Made by a program: the position numbers and the translations under genes. From NCBI GenBank assembly GCA_007693335.1, contig REDU01000159.1:1-64000 (forward strand): DNA of 64,000 nt. Direction: 5' to 3'. How positions within the stretch are numbered: position 1 is the first letter of the stretch; each line of letters starts with the position of its first letter. Shown here one piece after another: positions 18,730-26,676 of this stretch. Source of the DNA: Ilumatobacter sp. GTDB taxonomy: Bacteria > Actinomycetota > Acidimicrobiia > Acidimicrobiales > Ilumatobacteraceae. The notes under the pieces were generated by a model, which worked only from the letters and a program-made list of their open reading frames with translations, did no database searches and was not told the DNA's origin.

Positions 18730-19665
18730 TCATACGGAGCGGGAGGGGAACGGGCCGGTGTCGAGGTGCACGCCGGGCTGTCGGGCGGCCCGGCTCTCGA
18801 TGATCTGGTGCAGGACCGAGCCGACGGCCTGGGTGGCGGCACTCGGGGCCGGACGGCGTCGTCGTGCCCAGGCGACCACGCGGCGGGGGAGTTCCGGAAC
18901 ACTCACCCGGGTGAACTCGCCCGTCGGCCAGCGGGAGATGGCCGTGGCCGGCACGATGGCGGCGCCGTAGCCGTCGAACGCCAGCGAGGCCAGAAGTCGC
19001 ACGCCGTCGATCTCGGCCTGGGGTCGCAGGGTGATGCCGGCCGAGCTGGCCGCCCGATCGAGCACCCGTCGGAGTGCGGCGCCCTTCGGGGGCAGCAGCA
19101 GCGGGACGTCGTCGAGCTCGGCCAACGGCATCGAGGTGCGCCCGGCCAGGGGGTGCTTGGAGTGGGCCAGCACCAACAGGTCCTCGGCGAAGAGTGGTTC
19201 GATGAGCAGCTCGGGATCGTCCACCGGAAGGTGCACGATGGCGGCGTTCAGCTGGCCCGAGACAACGCCGGGGATGAGCGTGGACGTGCTGCCCTCGTGC
19301 ACGATGGGATGCACGAGCGGATGGGCGCGTTCCATCGCCGTGAGCAGCTGGGGCATCAGCCAGCGTGCCGTGGTGCCGATCACGCCGATCCGCGCATCGC
19401 CGGAGACCTCGTCGTCGAGCGATGCGATGTCGGCGGCGATGTCGTCGATCTCGTGGAGGATCCGCCGGGCCCGATCGACCACGCGGGCGCCTTCGTCGGT
19501 GAGGCCACCGTGGGCCCGGTCGACCAGCGTGACCCCCAGCTCCTTCTCGAGCTTGGCGACGTGACCCGACACGTTCGACTGCACGGTGAACAGTGCCCGG
19601 GCTGCGGCTGAGAAGGTGCCGTGATCGGCGATCGCGACGAGAGCGGACAACTGCCGGACATCCAT
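18730..19665 (-). CDS. LysR-type transcriptional regulator
   Basis: This 311-residue protein has the LysR winged helix at residues 1-60 (LVAIADHGTFSAAARALFTV, LEKELGVTLVDR) and a type-2 periplasmic-binding effector domain (about 90-300; RIGVIGTTARWLMPQLL). Its target is unknown. It converges on the methyltransferase gene and is divergent from the 6C RNA and plsC. The -10 box TATCGT at 19674-19679 overlaps the inverted repeat GATATC-G-GATATC (19676-19688), a likely site for autorepression, 8 bases before the ATG. Confidence 0.85.
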   Translation of the reverse strand: MDVRQLSALVAIADHGTFSAAARALFTVQSNVSGHVAKLEKELGVTLVDRAHGGLTDEGARVVDRARRILHEIDDIAADIASLDDEVSGDARIGVIGTTARWLMPQLLTAMERAHPLVHPIVHEGSTSTLIPGVVSGQLNAAIVHLPVDDPELLIEPLFAEDLLVLAHSKHPLAGRTSMPLAELDDVPLLLPPKGAALRRVLDRAASSAGITLRPQAEIDGVRLLASLAFDGYGAAIVPATAISRWPTGEFTRVSVPELPRRVVAWARRRRPAPSAATQAVGSVLHQIIESRAARQPGVHLDTGPFPSRSV

Positions 19666-19673
19666 CTCCCAAA

Positions 19674-19688
19674 ACGATATCGGATATC
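19674..19688 (-). promoter_or_regulatory. LysR gene -10 box overlapping GATATC inverted repeat
   Basis: TATCGT (minus strand 19679-19674) ends 8 bases before the LysR ATG. It overlaps GATATC, G, GATATC (19676-19688), a compact dyad that could be the regulator's own operator. Inference from position. Confidence 0.4.
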
Positions 19689-19700
19689 TCTATGTTCTAC

Positions 19701-19729
19701 TTGTCAGATCGCTCGCCCACGTGCATACT
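19701..19729 (+). promoter_or_regulatory. Promoter of 6C-type RNA
   Basis: TTGTCA (19701-19706) and CATACT (19724-19729) are 17 bases apart, close to the vegetative -35/-10 consensus and the only such complete promoter recognised in the window. Predicted start is near 19736. Confidence 0.55.
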
Positions 19730-19735
19730 TTCACA

Positions 19736-19862
19736 AACAGATCGAAGCGAGTACACCCCCCATGTACCGCTCGAGGGATGCTCCACCATGTCGGTTCCCC
19801 CAACCGGCGGAGGATCCCAGGTTGAGAGGCCCCGATCCCCCATCGGGGTCTTTCCCTTTTTC
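19736..19862 (+). ncRNA. 6C-type small RNA with three C-loop hairpins
   Basis: Three stem-loops present C-rich loops: GTACA-CCCCCC-A-TGTAC (19751-19767), CGGTT-CCCCC-AACCG (about 19791-19805) and CCCCGAT-CCCCC-ATCGGGG (19830-19848). The last is followed by TCTTTCCCTTTTT, so it also serves as an intrinsic terminator. Actinobacterial 6C RNA is defined by two hairpins with runs of about six C in the loops; this copy fits and appears to have a third. A strong promoter lies upstream. C-rich loops are thought to pair with G-rich ribosome binding sites of targets. Both ends are estimates. No protein is likely here. Confidence 0.7.
19830..19861 (+). terminator. Intrinsic terminator of 6C-type RNA
   Basis: A seven-base-pair GC-rich stem (CCCCGAT/ATCGGGG) with a five-C loop is followed by a T-rich run (TCTTTCCCTTTTT). 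It is the clearest rho-independent terminator in the window. Confidence 0.7.
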
Positions 19863-19916
19863 GGCCTGCTTCCCCAGCGCCTTCGTGGCCCCGATCACCC
19901 GACTGCCGGCGGTGAG

Positions 19917-19922
19917 TAGTCT
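19917..19922 (+). promoter_or_regulatory. -10 box, HAD-PlsC gene
   Basis: TAGTCT ends 7 bases before the ATG at 19930, supporting that start over the longer open frame from 19621. Confidence 0.5.
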
Positions 19923-19929
19923 GCGGGCG

Positions 19930-21384
19930 ATGGTCAGCACCACGACACGCGAGACGTCGGCGCCGTCCGCGGCGTTCTTCGATCTCGACCGCACGCTGTT
20001 GGCCGGCGCCAGCGGTGAGGTCTTCTCCGACGCGATGCGCGCCGCCGGCCTGGTGTCGCGTCACATCCCGGGCGAGAAACTCCTCTACAAGTTCTTCAAC
20101 GCGGTCGGCGAGACCTTGCCCTCGATGGCGTTGGCCCGGCAGGCCGCCACCTTGGCCGGCGGCCGACCGCAGGCAGCCGTGCAGTCTGCGGCGGAGGACG
20201 TGGCCGAGCGTCTGGTGGCGATGGTCCAGCCCTTCGCCGAGCAGGTGTTCGCCGAGCACCGGGCGGCCGGTCGCCCGGTCGTGCTCGCCACCACCACGCC
20301 GTACGACCTCGTGAAGCCGTTCGCCGACCGGCTCGGTCTCGACGACGTCGTGGCCACCCGGTACGGCGTGAACGCCGACGGCACCTACGACGGCACCATC
20401 GTGGGACCGTTCGTGTGGTCGGCGGGAAAGCTCGCGGCAGTGCAGGAGTGGGCGTCGCTGCACGGCGTCGATCTCTCCCAGAGCTTCGCCTACTCCGATT
20501 CGGTGTACGACACGCCGCTGCTCGCCGCCGTCGGGCACCCGTTCGTGGTCAACCCCGACCCTCGGATGGTGCTCATGGCGGCCGCCCGTCGCTGGCCGGT
20601 GCTGAACCTCGACGTGTCGCCCGGGGTCGCCAAGATCCCCGTGGTCGGTATGGAGTTGCAGAAGGTCGGGCTGCAGTTCTCGCGGCCACTGTTCTACCCG
20701 TACGCGCGTTTCGACATCGCCGGCATCGATCATGTGCCGGCGGAGGGCCCGGCCATCCTCTGCGGCAACCACCGCTCGTACTTCGACGTGGCGGCGATCT
20801 CGGTGATGCTCGCCAAGACGGGTCGCACCGTGCGGTTCCTGGGAAAGAAGGAGGTGTTCGATGCGCCGGTGGTCGGACAGCTGGCCACGGCGATGGGTGG
20901 CATCCGCGTCGACCGCGGCACGGGCTCCGACGAGCCGCTCCAGGCAGCGGCCGACGCACTGGCGGGCGGGGAGATCGTGGCGATCATGCCCCAGGGCACG
21001 ATCCCTCGCGGCCCGGCCTTCTTCGACCCCGTGCTCGTGGGTCGCTGGGGGGCGGCGCGCCTTGCCCAGCTGAGCGGCGCACCGGTGATCCCGATCGGTC
21101 TCTGGGGCACCGAGAAGGTGTGGCCCCGATCGGCGCGCCTCCCGAACGTGCTGAACCTCACCGACCCCCCCGAGGTGCGGGTACGGGTCGGCCCGCCGGT
21201 CGAGTTGAAGTATCGCTCGCTCGGGGCCGACACGAAGCGGATCATGAAGGCCATCACGAAGCTCCTGCCGGCCGAGGCCCGCAAGGCACGCACCCCCACG
21301 CCCGACGAGCTCGCACTCACCTACCCGCCCGGGTACCGCGGCGATCCCGGGCGTGAGCTCGAGCGTCGTCCCGGCACCGACTGA
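19930..21384 (+). CDS. HAD-family phosphatase fused to 1-acylglycerol-3-phosphate acyltransferase (PlsC-like)
   Basis: The 484-residue protein joins two domains. Residues about 12-220 are a SerB-like HAD hydrolase (FFDLDRTLLAGASGE; YSDSVYDTPLLAAVG). Residues about 250-440 are a PlsC acyltransferase with NHRSYFDVA (the HX4D motif), GGIRVDRGTG and MPQGTIPRG. Such fusions are known in actinobacteria and are thought to act in phosphatidic acid and diacylglycerol or triacylglycerol synthesis at the membrane. It converges on the nitroreductase gene with only four bases between stops. Confidence 0.88.
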   Translation: MVSTTTRETSAPSAAFFDLDRTLLAGASGEVFSDAMRAAGLVSRHIPGEKLLYKFFNAVGETLPSMALARQAATLAGGRPQAAVQSAAEDVAERLVAMVQPFAEQVFAEHRAAGRPVVLATTTPYDLVKPFADRLGLDDVVATRYGVNADGTYDGTIVGPFVWSAGKLAAVQEWASLHGVDLSQSFAYSDSVYDTPLLAAVGHPFVVNPDPRMVLMAAARRWPVLNLDVSPGVAKIPVVGMELQKVGLQFSRPLFYPYARFDIAGIDHVPAEGPAILCGNHRSYFDVAAISVMLAKTGRTVRFLGKKEVFDAPVVGQLATAMGGIRVDRGTGSDEPLQAAADALAGGEIVAIMPQGTIPRGPAFFDPVLVGRWGAARLAQLSGAPVIPIGLWGTEKVWPRSARLPNVLNLTDPPEVRVRVGPPVELKYRSLGADTKRIMKAITKLLPAEARKARTPTPDELALTYPPGYRGDPGRELERRPGTD

Positions 21385-21388
21385 ATGT

Positions 21389-22057
21389 TCAGCTGTCTCG
21401 TCCGCTGACGAGCGGTGGGCCGTCGAAGCGGTCGATGGTCGTGAACGTGTCCGCCGTGCGGCGGCTCAGCTTCGTGACGCGATCGCCCTCGGGCACCCCC
21501 AGCACGATCGTGGCTGCCAGCGCATGGTGCTCGGGGAGGCCGAGGAGCGGCGCGGCCTCGGGCTCGGCCCGCGACAGGAACGTGGTCATCACCCCGCCGA
21601 GACCGTGGTCGTGCGCCGCCAGCAGGATGCTCCAGCAGAACGGGTAGATCGAGGCGCCACCCACGATCGACACCCGTTCGAGCTCACCGTCCATGACGGC
21701 CAACTCGCGCAGATCGACCGCCACGGCCAGCACCACGGGCACCTGCTCGATGTGGTCGAGCAGTTCGTTGGGGGCGTGGGGAGCATCGTCGATCGGCTCG
21801 TGGTCGACCGGGTTGAACCCGCGTCGTCCTTGCTGCGCAGCAGCCACGTACTCGTCCCATACGGGCTGCATGAGCCCGGCCAGGTGTCGACGAGTGGCGG
21901 GGCGTTCGATCACCGCGACCCGCCAGGGCTGGCGGTTGCCGCCCGACGGGGCGAACCGCGCCGAGTCGAGGATGGCGTGCACGGTGGATCGTTCGACGGG
22001 GGTGTCGCTGAACCGGCGGACCGCACCGGTGGTGCGCAGCGCTCGATCGAGATCCAC
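21389..22057 (-). CDS. Nitroreductase-family FMN oxidoreductase
   Basis: A 222-residue protein with family features: TGAVRRFSDTPVE at the N-terminus, ILDSARFAPSGGNRQPWRV for FMN binding, and DHGLGGVMTTFL near the C-terminus. Such enzymes reduce nitroaromatics, quinones or other electron acceptors using NAD(P)H. It resembles the BluB/nitroreductase group but no cobalamin genes are adjacent. The GTG at 22057 lies 8 bases after the aconitase stop, so the two are probably co-transcribed. Confidence 0.8.
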   Translation of the reverse strand: MDLDRALRTTGAVRRFSDTPVERSTVHAILDSARFAPSGGNRQPWRVAVIERPATRRHLAGLMQPVWDEYVAAAQQGRRGFNPVDHEPIDDAPHAPNELLDHIEQVPVVLAVAVDLRELAVMDGELERVSIVGGASIYPFCWSILLAAHDHGLGGVMTTFLSRAEPEAAPLLGLPEHHALAATIVLGVPEGDRVTKLSRRTADTFTTIDRFDGPPLVSGRDS

Positions 22058-22065
22058 GGGCCGGT

Positions 22066-24357
22066 TCAGCCCCCTGCGACCTTGCGGCGCACGATGTTCA
22101 GCGCCGACCCGGCCTCGAACCACTCGACCTGTTCGGGGCTGAACGTGTGGGTGGCCTCGAAGTCGATCATGGTGCCGTCGGGCTTCACGATCTGGCACTG
22201 CACCGGCTGTCCGGGCACCGGCGGGAGGTTCAGCACGTTGATGCGGTCGAGCTCGCCGATCTGGTCGTAGGTGTCGGGGTCGGCGAACGTGAGTGGCACG
22301 AGCCCCTGCTTCTTGGCGTTGGTCTCGTGGATGCGGGCGAACGAGCGGGCGAAGATCACGAGGCCGCCGCGGAAGCGGGGCTCCATCGCGGCGTGTTCCC
22401 GCGACGATCCCTCGCCGTAGTTGCGGTCGCCGATGGCGCACCAGCCGATGCCGGCCTCGCCGTACCGCTTGGCGATCTCGGGGAACGGGCGGGTGCCACC
22501 GTCGGTGATGTCGTGCCCCTCGCCCACGGCGCCGGTGAAGGCGTTGACCACGCCGAGGAACAGGTTGCCCGAGATGTTCTCGAGGTGACCGCGGTACTTC
22601 AACCACGGTCCCGCCGCCGAGATGTGGTCGGTGGTGCACTTGCCCTGGGCCTTCATGAGCACGGGCAGGCCGAGGTAGTCGTTGCCGTCCCACGCGGGGA
22701 ACGGCTCGAGCAGCTGGAGTCGGTCGCTGGTCGGGCTGACGGCGATTTCGATCGCATCGGTCTCCGACAGCGGGGGAGGAGCGGTGAAGGTGTCCTCGCC
22801 GGGGTCGTAGCCGGCGCTCGGGAGGATCTCGCCGACGGGGGCATCCAACCGCACCTCGGTGCCGTCGGGGGCGGTGAGCGTGTCGATGGTGGGATCGAAA
22901 TCGAGTGTCCCTGCGAGCGCGAGCGCGAGCACCGTGTCGGGTGAGGTGACGAAGCTCAGCGTGTTGGCCGAGCCGTCGTTGCGCTTGGGGAAGTTGCGGT
23001 TGTAGGAGTTCACGATCGTGTTCGGCCGACCGGTGATGCTGTCGGGCCGTGACCACTGGCCGATGCACGGGCCACAGGCATTGGCCAGCACCGAGGCGCC
23101 GATCGCCTCGAGATCGGCCAGCAGCCCGTCACGTTCGATGGTGGCGCGGATCTGTTCGGACCCCGGGGTGATCAACAGCTCGGTCTTGGCGGTCAGACCG
23201 GCAGCTGCGGCCTGGCGGGCGATGGAGGCCACCCGGGTGAGGTCTTCGTACGACGAGTTCGTGCACGAGCCGATGAGCGTGGACGAGATGTCGAGCGGCC
23301 AGCCGTTGTCCACCGCCGCGGCCCCGACCTCGGCGCCGACGCGGTGGGCCCGGTCGGGGGAGTGCGGGCCGTTGATCATCGGCTTCAGTTGGTCGAGATC
23401 GATCTCGATGAGCTGGTCGTAGCTGGCGCCCTCGTCGGGGCGGAGGTGCTCGGCCACGGCGTCGGCGGCATCGGCGATGGCCTCGCGGCCGGTGGCCTTC
23501 AGGTACTGGGCCATGTTGTGGTCGTACCCGAACACCGAGGTGGTCGCTCCGATCTCGGCGCCCATGTTGCAGATGGTGGCCTTGCCGGTGGCCGAGATCG
23601 AGTCGGCACCCGGACCGAAGTACTCGATGATCGCGCCGGTACCGCCCTCGACGGTCAGGATGCGGGCGACCTCGAGGATCACGTCTTTCGGGCTGGACCA
23701 TCCGCTGAGCGAGCCGGTGAGCTTCACGCCGATCACCTTGGGCCAGCGCACGTTGAACGGGAAACCGGTCATCACGTCGACGGCGTCGGCGCCGCCCACG
23801 CCGATGGCCACCATGCCGAGCCCACCGGCGTTGGGAGTGTGGCTGTCGGTGCCGATCATCATCCCGCCGGGGAAGGCGTAGTTCTCGAGGACGACCTGGT
23901 GGATGATGCCGCTGCCAGGACCCCAGAACCCGAGCTGGTACTTGGCGGACACGCTGCGGAGGAAGTCGTACACCTCGGCGTTGGTGTCGATGGCCACCCC
24001 GAGGTCGATCGTGGCGCCCACCTTCGCCTGGATGAGGTGGTCGCAGTGCACGGTGGACGGCACCTGCACCTCGGGGAGTCCGGCGGTCATGAACTGCAGC
24101 AGCGCCATCTGGGCCGTGGCGTCCTGCATGGCGACCCGGTCCGGTCGGAAGTCCGCGTAGCTGGCGCCGCGCTCCATCTCCTGGCCGTCGGGATCGACGA
24201 GGTGGTTGACGAGGATCTTCTCGGTCAGCGTGAGCGGGCGGCCGAGCCGTTCGCGCCCGAGGGCGACGCGGTCGGGGAGGGCGTCGTAGACACGCTGCAC
24301 GAGGTCGATCGGCGTCGTGGCCGAGATGATGTCGGGGTTGATGTCGCGGGCCGTCAT
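22066..24357 (-). CDS. acn: Aconitate hydratase (mitochondrial-type aconitase)
   Basis: The 763-residue protein matches the shorter, mitochondrial-like aconitase rather than the 900-residue AcnA. The three iron-sulfur cysteines are in [12 protein letters not shown] and [11 protein letters not shown]; the swivel domain has [17 protein letters not shown]. It interconverts citrate and isocitrate and, being a [4Fe-4S] enzyme, is oxidant sensitive. The ATG at 24357 lies 7 bases after TATAGT in an AT-rich island. A GntR regulator is divergent and might control it. Confidence 0.95.
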   Translation of the reverse strand: MTARDINPDIISATTPIDLVQRVYDALPDRVALGRERLGRPLTLTEKILVNHLVDPDGQEMERGASYADFRPDRVAMQDATAQMALLQFMTAGLPEVQVPSTVHCDHLIQAKVGATIDLGVAIDTNAEVYDFLRSVSAKYQLGFWGPGSGIIHQVVLENYAFPGGMMIGTDSHTPNAGGLGMVAIGVGGADAVDVMTGFPFNVRWPKVIGVKLTGSLSGWSSPKDVILEVARILTVEGGTGAIIEYFGPGADSISATGKATICNMGAEIGATTSVFGYDHNMAQYLKATGREAIADAADAVAEHLRPDEGASYDQLIEIDLDQLKPMINGPHSPDRAHRVGAEVGAAAVDNGWPLDISSTLIGSCTNSSYEDLTRVASIARQAAAAGLTAKTELLITPGSEQIRATIERDGLLADLEAIGASVLANACGPCIGQWSRPDSITGRPNTIVNSYNRNFPKRNDGSANTLSFVTSPDTVLALALAGTLDFDPTIDTLTAPDGTEVRLDAPVGEILPSAGYDPGEDTFTAPPPLSETDAIEIAVSPTSDRLQLLEPFPAWDGNDYLGLPVLMKAQGKCTTDHISAAGPWLKYRGHLENISGNLFLGVVNAFTGAVGEGHDITDGGTRPFPEIAKRYGEAGIGWCAIGDRNYGEGSSREHAAMEPRFRGGLVIFARSFARIHETNAKKQGLVPLTFADPDTYDQIGELDRINVLNLPPVPGQPVQCQIVKPDGTMIDFEATHTFSPEQVEWFEAGSALNIVRRKVAGG

Positions 24358-24380
24358 GTAGACAACTATAATACAAGTAT
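24358..24380 (-). promoter_or_regulatory. acn promoter in AT-rich island
   Basis: TATAGT (minus strand, 24370-24365) ends 7 bases before the acn ATG. It sits in a 23-base AT-rich stretch with partly repeated ACTTGTA/AGTTGTC words, which could be a binding site for the divergent GntR protein. The operator role is speculative. Confidence 0.5.
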
Positions 24381-24401
24381 GCCCACCTCTGCAAAGCCCA
24401 T

Positions 24402-24470
24402 CGAACTGTCTGTGGGGATCGGGTGGAGTGCCGCCGTTGGCGCGGACAGTTCGGGGGGTGGGTGGGGACG
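24402..24470. repeat. Palindromic intergenic element, copy 1
   Basis: CGAACTGTC (24402-24410) pairs perfectly with GACAGTTCG (24445-24453); four further pairs, two of them wobble, extend the stem to 13. A G-rich tail follows (24453-24468). The same words recur at 25244, 26055 and 44382. It occupies the gap between acn and the GntR gene. Confidence 0.7.
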
Positions 24471-25205
24471 ATGGGCGCGATGAGGCGGATCCGATACCAG
24501 GAGATCGCGGAGGAGCTGCGCGAACGGGTGCTCGCTGCCGCCGGTGGAACCGTGCTCCCGAGCGAGTCGGAGCTGTCGGGTGAGTTCCAGGCCAGCCGGG
24601 TCACGGTGCGTCGAGCGCTCGAGACCTTGCGCGACGAGGGGCTCGTGGCCGCTCGCCAGGGGTTCGGATGGTTCGTGGCGACCGAGCCGCTCCGGCAGCA
24701 CCTCGGCACGCTCGGCACCATCGAGGCGCAGTTGGAGGGCAGCGGCAAGCTCGCCGAGCGGCGAATCGAGGAGTTCGAGTTCGTCGCTCCCACGGCGCGC
24801 GTGCGCAGCATCCTGCGCTGCGACGAGGTGTTGCGGGTCAAGCGCGTCAACCTCGCCGACGGCGAGCCCTTCGCCGTGGTGACGGTGTGGTGCCCGGCCG
24901 AGCTCGGTCGTCGCCTGTCGCGCGACGACGTCGAACGCACTCCGTTCTACGAATCGCTCGACATCGAGCTCCGCGGCGCCACCCAGACGATCGGGGCCGA
25001 CTCGGCCGAACCACGTGATGCTGCGCTGCTCGGCGTGCCGGTGGGCTCGCCGTTGCTGCGCTGCCAGCGTGTCACCACCGACCGCAGCGGCGAGCCCGTC
25101 CTGGTGAGTGAGCACCTCTTCGCCGCCCACCGCACCGAGTTCGTGGTCGACCTCCCCCAGGCCGAGCCCTCCATGACGCCCGAGGGCCTCCGCCTCGTCG
25201 ACTGA
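24471..25205 (+). CDS. GntR-family regulator, HutC subfamily
   Basis: Residues about 5-70 are the GntR winged helix ([35 protein letters not shown]) and residues about 90-235 a UTRA effector domain typical of HutC-type regulators, which bind small metabolites. The start is uncertain between ATG 24471 (behind GTGGGGA) and ATG 24480. It is divergent from aconitase and flanked on both sides by copies of a palindromic repeat. Ligand and targets are unknown. Confidence 0.85.
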   Translation: MGAMRRIRYQEIAEELRERVLAAAGGTVLPSESELSGEFQASRVTVRRALETLRDEGLVAARQGFGWFVATEPLRQHLGTLGTIEAQLEGSGKLAERRIEEFEFVAPTARVRSILRCDEVLRVKRVNLADGEPFAVVTVWCPAELGRRLSRDDVERTPFYESLDIELRGATQTIGADSAEPRDAALLGVPVGSPLLRCQRVTTDRSGEPVLVSEHLFAAHRTEFVVDLPQAEPSMTPEGLRLVD

Positions 25206-25243
25206 TGTGATGGTGAGAAGCAGTGAACCGTCGGTGTGACTCT

Positions 25244-25298
25244 CCGAACCGTCTGTGGGGATGACGTGGTTCTGCTGGCTCGGCGCGGACAGGTGGGA
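25244..25298. repeat. Palindromic intergenic element, copy 2 (degenerate)
   Basis: CCGAACCGTCTGTGGGGAT (25244-25262) and CGGCGCGGACAGGTGGG (25281-25297) are diverged versions of the two arms of copy 1, in the same order, followed by a G-rich tail. It lies between the GntR and zinc-ribbon genes. Confidence 0.6.
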
Positions 25299-25304
25299 GG
25301 GGGC

Positions 25305-25478
25305 TCAGTCGGGGGTGGAGTCGTCGTCGAGCACGAGGTCCCAGCGATCGAGGCAGTCCTCGCAGCGGTAGGCGACGAAGTCGCCCACCTCCCAGAGTCC
25401 GTCCTCGGGTGGGTACGAGAGCAGGTGAGCGCGTCCGCCGCAGTCGATGCAGGTGATGACGGGGTCGGGTTCGAGCAT
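25305..25478 (-). CDS. Small zinc-ribbon protein
   Basis: A 57-residue protein, MLEPDPVITCIDCGG at the N-terminus, with two CxxC pairs (CIDC at 10-13 and CEDC at about 39-42) spaced like a zinc ribbon, and an acidic tail (LVLDDDSTPD). Coding-type third-position GC and the intact Cys pairs make it a credible gene. It is divergent from rsmD with a 19-base gap. Function unknown; such proteins are often grouped with RNA or DNA-binding partners. Confidence 0.65.
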   Translation of the reverse strand: MLEPDPVITCIDCGGRAHLLSYPPEDGLWEVGDFVAYRCEDCLDRWDLVLDDDSTPD

Positions 25479-25485
25479 GCACCCC

Positions 25486-25491
25486 TAGTCT
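25486..25491 (+). promoter_or_regulatory. -10 box, leaderless rsmD mRNA
   Basis: TAGTCT ends 6 bases before the ATG at 25498. Confidence 0.5.
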
Positions 25492-25497
25492 GGCGTG

Positions 25498-26022
25498 ATG
25501 CGCGTGGTGTCCGGTGCTCTCCGAGGTCGACGCATCGACGCGCCGCCCGGAACCTCGACCCGGCCCACCACCGACAAGGTGCGCGAGGCCACGTTCAACG
25601 CCCTCGGCAGTCTCGACCTCGTGCTCGACGCCCGGGTGGCCGACCTCTACGCCGGGAGTGGTGCGCTCGGCATCGAGGCGTTGTCGCGTGGCGCCGCACA
25701 CTGCACGTTCGTCGAGCGTGACCGAACGGCGCTGGCCGTGCTGCGTGGCAACCTCCACGAACTCGACCTGATCGAGCGATCGACGGTCGTGCCCGGCGAT
25801 GCCCTCGTCCGTGCCGCGGAGATCGACGCCGACCTGGTGTTCGCGGACCCGCCCTACGACACCGGCGCCGACATCGAGCTGTGGTCGTCCCTGCTCGCCG
25901 CCGTGCGTGCCCCCTTCGTGGTGGCCGAGTCCGGTCGGTCCCTCGACGGTGTGGCCGGATGGGACATCGTGCGCGAGAAGCGCTACGGGCGGACCTGGGT
26001 CACCTTCTTCGAGCGCGCCTGA
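25498..26022 (+). CDS. rsmD: 16S rRNA (guanine966-N2)-methyltransferase RsmD
   Basis: The 174-residue protein has the RsmD N-terminus (RVVSGALRGRRI, then TRPTTDKVREATFNAL), the SAM motif DLYAGSGALGIEALSRGA and the catalytic FADPPYD. It methylates a guanine of 16S rRNA during 30S assembly. It precedes coaD, the same neighbour as in many bacteria (rsmD-coaD), here separated by 150 bases that contain a palindromic element. Confidence 0.92.
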   Translation: MRVVSGALRGRRIDAPPGTSTRPTTDKVREATFNALGSLDLVLDARVADLYAGSGALGIEALSRGAAHCTFVERDRTALAVLRGNLHELDLIERSTVVPGDALVRAAEIDADLVFADPPYDTGADIELWSSLLAAVRAPFVVAESGRSLDGVAGWDIVREKRYGRTWVTFFERA

Positions 26023-26054
26023 CGATCTGTCTGCGCCCGCCGGGCGGTTCTGCG

Positions 26055-26157
26055 GACCCTTCGCGGACAGTTCGGGGTGGTGGGCGGGAACTGTCCGCGC
26101 CGCACGGGTGGTTCCGCCCCGTCCCCACAGACGGTTCGGTTGGGGTGGGGTGGGGGC
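26055..26157. repeat. Palindromic intergenic element, copy 3, with G-rich tract
   Basis: CGCGGACAGTTC (26062-26073) and GAACTGTCCGCG (26088-26099) form a perfect 12-base inverted repeat with a 14-base loop. CCCCACAGACGGTTCGG (26123-26139) is the reverse complement of the arm in copy 2. A run with three G-blocks (26142-26157) abuts the coaD -10 box and might form a G-quadruplex. Confidence 0.7.
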
Positions 26158-26163
26158 TACCGT
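26158..26163 (+). promoter_or_regulatory. -10 box, coaD
   Basis: TACCGT ends 9 bases before the ATG at 26173, directly after a G-rich tract. Confidence 0.45.
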
Positions 26164-26172
26164 GGTCGGGCC

Positions 26173-26676
26173 ATGGCCACCGTTCTGATCCCCGGCAGCT
26201 TCGACCCCGTCCATCTCGGGCACCTCGACGTGGTCGATCAGGCGGCCGAGCTCTTCGGTCGGGTGATCGTGGCGGTCATGCACAATCCATCGAAGCCATC
26301 GGGTCTCTTCACCCCCGACGAGCGGGTGGAGCTGCTGCGGTCGAGCCTCGACGGACGCTCCGACATCGTCGTCGAGCTCCACGAGGGTCTCGCCGTGCAG
26401 GCGGCGGCCCGTGCCGGCGCCGACTTCATCGTGAAGGGTCTCCGCACGCCCTCCGACTTCGAGATCGAGCAGCAGATGGCGCACAACAACTACCAGGTCA
26501 CCGGAATCCGGACCGTGTACGTGCCGTGCGCCCCCGAACTCGGCCACATCAGCAGCCGTTTCGTGCGCGAGATCGCGGCCCATGGCGGCCGGATCGACCA
26601 TCTCGTGGCCGCACCGGTCGCGGCAGCGCTCGCCGATAGATTCGGCCCGGTTTCCAGCAGCGGAGAGGTCACATGA
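26173..26676 (+). CDS. coaD: Phosphopantetheine adenylyltransferase
   Basis: A 167-residue nucleotidyltransferase with the GSFDPVHLGHLDVV motif (H/TxGH), FIVKGLRTPSDFEIE and the ISSRFVREIA signature. It transfers AMP from ATP to 4'-phosphopantetheine, the penultimate step of coenzyme A synthesis. Downstream genes supply PlsX and an acyl carrier protein, which carries the phosphopantetheine group made from CoA. Its stop overlaps the next gene as ATGA. Confidence 0.93.
   Translation: MATVLIPGSFDPVHLGHLDVVDQAAELFGRVIVAVMHNPSKPSGLFTPDERVELLRSSLDGRSDIVVELHEGLAVQAAARAGADFIVKGLRTPSDFEIEQQMAHNNYQVTGIRTVYVPCAPELGHISSRFVREIAAHGGRIDHLVAAPVAAALADRFGPVSSSGEVT

Noticed and set aside
19690-19919. Plus-strand open frame beginning at ATG 19692 through the 6C region
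   Set aside because: It crosses three C-loop hairpins and a terminator, has no ribosome binding site, and fits an RNA gene better.
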